64,000 nt of DNA. It comes from WHSW01 sp963705955. GTDB lineage: Bacteria; Actinomycetota; Thermoleophilia; Solirubrobacterales; 70-9. Below are positions 59,483 through 64,000 of this stretch, piece after piece. The position numbers were made by a program, and so were the translations under genes. The DNA is taken from contig CAVPLH010000009.1 in assembly GCA_963705955.1 (NCBI GenBank), positions 1 through 64,000 of the forward strand, given 5' to 3'. The notes beneath the pieces were generated by a model. The model had not been told where the DNA came from and did not search any database. It worked only from the letters and a program-made list of their open reading frames with translations. How positions within the stretch are numbered: position 1 is the stretch's first letter; every line of letters begins with the position of its first letter.

Positions 59483-60747
59483 ACGCTCGAGCGCGCCAGG
59501 TCCTCGTCGCCCTGGTCCTCGCGGCGCTCGGGCCGCTTGGCGGTCCTGGCGCGGATGCCGGCGCCGCCGCGGGGCACCCGCGATCGGCAAGCGCCCTCGA
59601 GCTGCGTCAGATCGGGCGCTTCGAGCAGCCGACCTACGTCACCCAGGCACCGGGCGAGCCGCACACCGTGTACGTCGTCGAACAGCCGGGGCTGGTTGTC
59701 GCCGTGCGCAAGGGCCGCGCCCTGAGCCGCCCCTTCCTCGACATCACCGAGCGGGTCCACTTCGGGTCCCGCGAGACCCCGTCGGTCGAGGCGGGGCTGT
59801 ACTCGATCGCCTTCGACCCGGCTTATCAGCGAAACCGGAGCTTCTACGTCTTCTACACCGGCCCGGGCGGCAACAACTACATCGACCGCTATCGGCGAGC
59901 CGGCGGCAGGGCGGTGGTCGCCGACCCGCGATCACGGCGCTCGCTGCTCGAGATCAAGCACCCGTACGCCGACTCGCACAACGGCGGTCAGCTTCAGATC
60001 GGCCCCGACGGCATGCTTTGGGCGACCACCGGCGACGGGGGGTGCTGCGACGACGCTTACGATCAGGCGCGCAGCCTCGGCACCCTGCTCGGCAAGCTGC
60101 TGCGGATCGACCCGACCCCACCGCCGGGCTCCCGCCTCGCTCCGCCGGGGAATCCGCTGGTCGGCGTTCCGGGGCTCGACCCGATCTACGCCTGGGGGCT
60201 GCGAAACACCTGGCGCTTCTCCTTCGACCGCCTCACCGGCGCGCTGGCGCTCGCCGACGTCGGCGACAACGCGATGGCGCGCGAGGAGGTCGACTTCCTG
60301 ACCCCGGGCGCCGCGGACGGGGCGAACTTCGGCTGGCCCGAGTACCAGGGCTTTCACCTCAACGACCCGAGCCGACCCGGCGTCGGCCGGCCGGTATGGC
60401 CGGTGTTCAGCTACAACCACGCCGGAGGGCGACGCTGCGCGATCACGGGCGGCTACGTCGTTCGCGACCCGGCCCTGCCGCAGCTCTACGGGCGCTATCT
60501 GTGGACCGACTACTGCGGAGGCCGCATCCACAGCTTCACGCCGCCGACCCCCACGGTGACGGGCCTCGCGCCCGACGGCCGCGCCGCCGACGATCGCGAC
60601 GAAGGGCTCTACCTTCGGTACCCGACCTCGTTCGGCGAGGGCCTCTCCGGACAGATCTACGTCGTCTCGGGCGCCGGGCCCGTGTACCGGATCGAGTCGA
60701 AGCGCCGGGCCGGCCGGGCACGAACGCGGGACGGGGCCGCCGAGTAG
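59479..60747 (+). CDS. PQQ-dependent sugar dehydrogenase-like protein (second)
   Basis: Paralogue of the preceding gene, 422 residues. A short signal peptide (QVLVALVLAALGPLGGPGAD) precedes the propeller: IGRFEQPTYVTQAPGEPHTV, YSIAFDPAYQRNRSFYVFYT, DSHNGGQLQIGPDGMLWATT, RNTWRFSFDRLTGALALADV and ITGGYVVRDPALPQLYGRYL. It lacks a lipobox Cys, so it may be secreted free or held by other means. A Cys pair in GDGGCCDDAYD is not in the first copy. The TTG start overlaps the first gene's stop, showing coupled translation after tandem duplication. Confidence 0.87.
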   Translation: MNARARQVLVALVLAALGPLGGPGADAGAAAGHPRSASALELRQIGRFEQPTYVTQAPGEPHTVYVVEQPGLVVAVRKGRALSRPFLDITERVHFGSRETPSVEAGLYSIAFDPAYQRNRSFYVFYTGPGGNNYIDRYRRAGGRAVVADPRSRRSLLEIKHPYADSHNGGQLQIGPDGMLWATTGDGGCCDDAYDQARSLGTLLGKLLRIDPTPPPGSRLAPPGNPLVGVPGLDPIYAWGLRNTWRFSFDRLTGALALADVGDNAMAREEVDFLTPGAADGANFGWPEYQGFHLNDPSRPGVGRPVWPVFSYNHAGGRRCAITGGYVVRDPALPQLYGRYLWTDYCGGRIHSFTPPTPTVTGLAPDGRAADDRDEGLYLRYPTSFGEGLSGQIYVVSGAGPVYRIESKRRAGRARTRDGAAE

Positions 60748-60792
60748 AGTCAGCAGCCCGCGCAAGCCGCCAACGAGGAGGACACGCAGAGC

Positions 60793-62367
60793 ATGGAGTC
60801 CGCGACACGACCCGAGGCCGCAGAAGCCGAAACCGGTTCCGCGAACGGGAGCCCGGCGGCAGCCGAGGTGATCGAGGTTCGCCGTCCCGTCGACGGCAGC
60901 CTGATCGAGACGCTCCCGATCGACGGCCCGGAGCAGGTCGCCGCGGCGGTCGCCGGCGTGCGCGCCGCCCAGCCGGCATGGGAGGCGATCGGCTTCGCCG
61001 GCCGCAGGCGGTGGCTCGAGTCGCTGCGCGATTGGATCCTCGCCAATCAGGATCGGATCGACGACCTGATGCAGGAGGAGACCGGCAAGGTACGAGCCGA
61101 TGCGACGCTGGAGGCCTTCTACTGCCTCGACGCGATCAACTTCTGGTGCGAGCAGGGCCCCAGGTTCCTCGCCGACGAGGTGATCACGCCGCACATGCCG
61201 CTGCTGCGAGCCAAGCGCCACAAGATCGTCTACCGCCCGTACGGCGTCGTCGGGATCATCAGCCCCTGGAACTACCCGGTCATCCTCTCGCTGGGCGACG
61301 CGCTGCCCGCCCTCATGGCGGGTAACGCGGTCGTGATCAAACCCTCCGAGCTGACGCCGTTGACCGTGATCGAGCTGGTCCGCGCCTGGCGCGAGGAGGT
61401 CGGAGCGCCCGACGTGCTGGCGGTCGTCAACGGCACCGGTGAGACCGGCGGAGCGCTTGTCGACGAGTCGGACTACATGCAGTTCACCGGCTCGGAGAAG
61501 ACCGGCAAGATCGTCATGAAGCGCGCCGCCGAGACCCTGACCCCGGTCAGCCTCGAGCTCGGCGGCAAGGATCCGTTGATCGTCACCCGCGACGCGGACC
61601 TCGAGCGGGCCGTGAACGCCACCGCCTGGGGCGGGCTCTTGAACGCGGGGCAGACGTGCATCTCGATCGAGCGCGTCTACGTCGAGGAGCCGGTCTACGA
61701 CGAGTTCGTCGACATGCTGCGCGCCAAGGTCGAGACCCTTCGCCAGGGCGCCGACGGCGATACCTACACCGCCGAGCTCGGCGCGATGACCTCGCCGGCC
61801 CAGGTCGAGATCGTCTCCGAGCAGGTCGAGGACGCCCGCGCGGCCGGCGCCCGCGTGCTGACCGGCGGCAAGCGCAAGGAGGGGCCGGGTGACTGGTACG
61901 AGCCGACCGTGATCGCCGACGTCGACCACTCGATGAAGGTGATGCGCGAGGAGACGTTCGGACCGGTGATCCCGGTGATGAAGGTCAGCGACGTCGAGGA
62001 GGCGATCGAGCTCGCCAACGACAGCGACTACGGGCTCGGCTCGTCGGTGTTCGCCGGTGACCCCGGGGACGGCGAGCGGATCGCGCGCCGGATCGAGGCG
62101 GGGCACTGCAACGTCAACGACGTGCTCGTCAACTACAACGTGCTCGGGCTGCCGATGGGCGGCTGGAAGAAGTCCGGGATCGGCGTCCGCCACGGAGCCC
62201 AGGGGATCCGGCGCTTCTGCCACACCGAGGCACTGACGATCCCGCGGCTCCCGCAGGCGAAGTCGGAGCCGATCTGGTTCCCGTACAGCCCCCGCAAGCG
62301 CGGCGCCGTCCGGCGTCTGTACCGGTTCCTGACCGCGCGCGGGCTGCGCAACCGCCTCCGCGGCTGA
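60793..62367 (+). CDS. Aldehyde dehydrogenase family protein
   Basis: NAD(P)-dependent aldehyde dehydrogenase of 524 residues. Motifs: YGVVGIISPWNYPVILSLGD (cofactor region), MQFTGSEKTGKIVMKRAAE, LELGGKDPLIVTRD (catalytic Glu) and GLLNAGQTCISIERVYVEE (catalytic Cys). Near the end GGWKKSGIGVRHGAQGIRRF. An acidic N-terminal extension of about 25 residues and a basic C-terminal tail (KRGAVRRLYRFLTARGLRNR) resemble succinate-semialdehyde or acyl-type dehydrogenases of actinobacteria, but the substrate is uncertain. GAGGAGG lies 11 nt before the ATG. Confidence 0.92.
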   Translation: MESATRPEAAEAETGSANGSPAAAEVIEVRRPVDGSLIETLPIDGPEQVAAAVAGVRAAQPAWEAIGFAGRRRWLESLRDWILANQDRIDDLMQEETGKVRADATLEAFYCLDAINFWCEQGPRFLADEVITPHMPLLRAKRHKIVYRPYGVVGIISPWNYPVILSLGDALPALMAGNAVVIKPSELTPLTVIELVRAWREEVGAPDVLAVVNGTGETGGALVDESDYMQFTGSEKTGKIVMKRAAETLTPVSLELGGKDPLIVTRDADLERAVNATAWGGLLNAGQTCISIERVYVEEPVYDEFVDMLRAKVETLRQGADGDTYTAELGAMTSPAQVEIVSEQVEDARAAGARVLTGGKRKEGPGDWYEPTVIADVDHSMKVMREETFGPVIPVMKVSDVEEAIELANDSDYGLGSSVFAGDPGDGERIARRIEAGHCNVNDVLVNYNVLGLPMGGWKKSGIGVRHGAQGIRRFCHTEALTIPRLPQAKSEPIWFPYSPRKRGAVRRLYRFLTARGLRNRLRG

Positions 62368-62389
62368 GCGCGAGCCGGCGCGAACCTGG

Positions 62390-63126
62390 CTATCCGCGGG
62401 CGGGTAGCTGAGCTGCTCGTCCCAGTCGGGGCGTCCCTCCGGCGTCAGGTCGAACAGGTTCCAGACCGGCTCGAGCGTGCCGAGATGGCGGGGATCCTGT
62501 CCGGGGTCGCTCGGGGCGTAGAAGAGCTCGGAGCCCCAGAAGTGGCGAATCACCGCGCCGTCACGGTGAAACACGTTCAGCATCGGCCGCTGTTCTCCAT
62601 CGGCCGTCTCGCCGAGGTAGTCACGGTTGTAGGTGTTGGCGGCCGACGACAAGAGCCGCAGGCGTCGCCAGCCGCGCTCCTCGGCAAAGGTGAGGACGCG
62701 GGAGAGCGGGGACTTCGCGACGACCGCGAAGTTGATCTGCTGGCGGGCGTGCTCGGCGGCGCCGTCGAGCTGGTCGAGCAGCGCGACGCATGACGGGCAG
62801 GGGCTCTGCTCGAGCTCCAGAAGCGCCGTCTGTCCGCTCGCTGCCCCCGGCCGGTGGTCGCCGGGGTCGCGCGGGAACATGAAGTTGTAGATCGCGAGCG
62901 AGTCCTTGCCGGGCGCGAACAGCTCCGAGAGCCTGACCTCGGTCGGGCTGCCGTCCGCCGCCGCACCCTCGAAGACGTAGTCCTCGGCGACGACGCCGCC
63001 CGGCGGCAGCTCGCGCCTCGAGGCGGCGACGGCCTCGATCGCGCGACGCAGCTCGATCTCCCGTTCGAGCAGTCGATCGCGCGCCTTGCGGTACTCCGTC
63101 GACTCTCCCGGGAAGTTGACGCTCAT
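62390..63126 (-). CDS. DUF899 thioredoxin-like protein
   Basis: Member of the DUF899 family (thioredoxin-like fold) of about 245 residues, function unknown. Blocks: RDRLLEREIELRRAIEAVAA, LSELFAPGKDSLAIYNFMFP, the Cys-containing SPCPSCVALLDQLDGAAEHA, AEERGWRRLRLLSSAANTYN, MLNVFHRDGAVIRHFWGSEL and the conserved ending of TPEGRPDWDEQLSYP. The frame has no stop after this point; a TAG lies one base out of frame at 62390. A small indel there is likely, because the open frame continues antisense through the aldehyde dehydrogenase. GAGGAGAGAG precedes the ATG. Confidence 0.83.
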
Positions 63127-63256
63127 CGCTCTCTCCTCTTGTTCGTGGATCCGTGCCCGCCGCGCTCGGGCAGGCAGGCAGCCGGCTTGCGGCGCCTATC
63201 GGTCATGACCGGGCCCGATCGCCAGACTAATCGCGGGAGATCGCCGCAGCCGGTCA

Positions 63257-63262
63257 TAGGCT
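63257..63262 (+). promoter_or_regulatory. -10 box (TAGGCT) of leaderless membrane-protein mRNA
   Basis: TAGGCT lies exactly 6 nt before the GTG at 63269, supporting that start. Confidence 0.5.
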
Positions 63263-63268
63263 TCAGGC

Positions 63269-64000
63269 GTGGACCAGCTCGCGGGAATCGGCGCCGCCGC
63301 CACGCGACAGCCGCGCGACGATCGCGTTCTGCCGGCGACGCGCTGGGGCGCGCTGGTCATCTTCGCGATCCTCGTTCCCGCGGTGATCGTGCTCTGGGGA
63401 GCGCCGGGTCATACTGCGGAGGCCTGGTCGTGGACGGTCGCGCCGGACCTGACGCCGATCTTCCTCGGCTCCGGCTACGCAGCGGGGGCGTACTTCTTCT
63501 GGCGCACGTTTCGCGCCGAGCGCTGGCACCCGTCCTCGGCCGGAGTCTTCTCGGCCGCGGTCTTCGCCGGCGTGATGCTGATCGCGACGCTGATCTCGTG
63601 GGAGAAGTTCAACCACGGCGACGCTCCGCTGCTCGCGGGGGTCGCCTTCTACGGGTGGGTCGTCGTCTACATCGCCTCACCGTTCGCGGTCATCTGGCTG
63701 TGGCTCCGCAACCAGAGAACCGATCCCCGTCGACCCGAGCCCTCGGATGCGATCGTCCCCGCCGCCGTCCGGCGGGGTGCGCAGCTGTTCGCCGCCGCGG
63801 CACTGGTCGCGGCGACGCTGTTCTTCGTCTCCCCTTCGACCGCGATCGACGTCTGGCCTTGGACCCTGACGCCGCTGACCGCGAGGGTGCTCGCGAGCTT
63901 CACGGCGCAGGTCGGCTTCGGAGCGCTGCTCGTCTCGCTCGATCCGCGCTGGAGCGGCTGGCGGCTGCTCGTCCAGACGTTCTTCGTCGCGACCGCCTTC
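63269..64000 (+). CDS. Multi-spanning membrane protein (3' end outside window)
   Basis: The frame is open to the window end; 244 residues are visible. There are seven or so hydrophobic segments: LVIFAILVPAVIVLWGAPG, FLGSGYAAGAYFFWRTF, GVFSAAVFAGVMLIATLIS, VAFYGWVVVYIASPFAVIWL, AAALVAATLFFVSPS and GFGALLVSL. An internal repeat links WSWTVAPDLTPIFLGSG and VWPWTLTPLTARVL, suggesting a duplicated unit. No family is recognised. The GTG start has a leaderless -10 box. Confidence 0.75.
   Translation, partial: MDQLAGIGAAATRQPRDDRVLPATRWGALVIFAILVPAVIVLWGAPGHTAEAWSWTVAPDLTPIFLGSGYAAGAYFFWRTFRAERWHPSSAGVFSAAVFAGVMLIATLISWEKFNHGDAPLLAGVAFYGWVVVYIASPFAVIWLWLRNQRTDPRRPEPSDAIVPAAVRRGAQLFAAAALVAATLFFVSPSTAIDVWPWTLTPLTARVLASFTAQVGFGALLVSLDPRWSGWRLLVQTFFVATAF

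Noticed and set aside
59932..62389. Continuation of the DUF899 frame to over 1000 codons
   Set aside because: Everything beyond the conserved DUF899 ending is antisense to aldehyde and sugar dehydrogenase genes and looks like shadow coding.

Overview
The window is very GC-rich, densely coded DNA from a high-GC Gram-positive bacterium. An actinobacterial integration host factor (mIHF), an Mce-type YrbE/Mkl lipid transporter, a stand-alone LigD polymerase plus LigC ligase, and many start codons lying 6-8 nt behind a TANNNT -10 box (leaderless mRNAs) point to Actinomycetota. The gene mix looks like class Thermoleophilia (Solirubrobacterales), but that is an inference. No rRNA, tRNA or CRISPR array was seen.

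Layout. 0-5 kb: end of a membrane protein, a HAD phosphatase and a four-gene osmoprotectant ABC importer. 5-11 kb: MFS exporter, P-type ATPase, pyruvate kinase and VanZ-like protein. 11-15 kb: enoyl-CoA hydratase, then a cytochrome P450 paired with a cyclooxygenase/dioxygenase-like haem peroxidase. 15-19 kb: LigD-type polymerase, LigC-type ligase and L-2-hydroxyglutarate oxidase. 19-24 kb: two acyl-CoA dehydrogenases, an SCP-x-type thiolase and a CMD-family protein, i.e. fatty-acid or sterol-type degradation. 24-30 kb: a cell-surface/glycan group with a lipoprotein, an amidase fused to three family-2 glycosyltransferases, a polysaccharide deacetylase, a Tat-exported protein and a sulfotransferase. 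30-34 kb: thiolase and small proteins, including a DUF5679 zinc-ribbon protein and the tail of a decayed phage integrase. 34-41.7 kb: ammonium transporter and PII protein, a large coiled-coil protein, PPK2, and a MoxR/VWA pair. 41.7-44.5 kb: a TPP riboswitch in front of a thiamine-precursor ABC importer. 44.5-49 kb: AlkA-type glycosylase, a GNAT protein divergent from a serine-palmitoyltransferase-like enzyme, and mIHF. 49-57 kb: membrane and coiled-coil proteins, a B3/B4-domain protein, a thioredoxin-fold protein, an MMPL transporter and an MlaF/MlaE/MlaE lipid ABC transporter. 57-64 kb: lipoprotein, two tandem sugar-dehydrogenase-like beta-propellers, aldehyde dehydrogenase, DUF899 protein and a membrane protein cut by the window end.

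About ten genes are interrupted by single-base frameshifts, although conserved sequence continues cleanly in the next frame. So many fresh shifts in unrelated genes suggest indel errors in the sequence rather than decay. They are annotated as whole genes with the shift positions given.

The most interesting items are the amidase-triple glycosyltransferase fusion, the peroxidase/P450 pair (possible oxylipin synthesis), the serine-palmitoyltransferase-like/GNAT pair (possible sphingolipid synthesis), a heptamer-built hairpin repeat found at two operon junctions, and the widespread leaderless promoter pattern.
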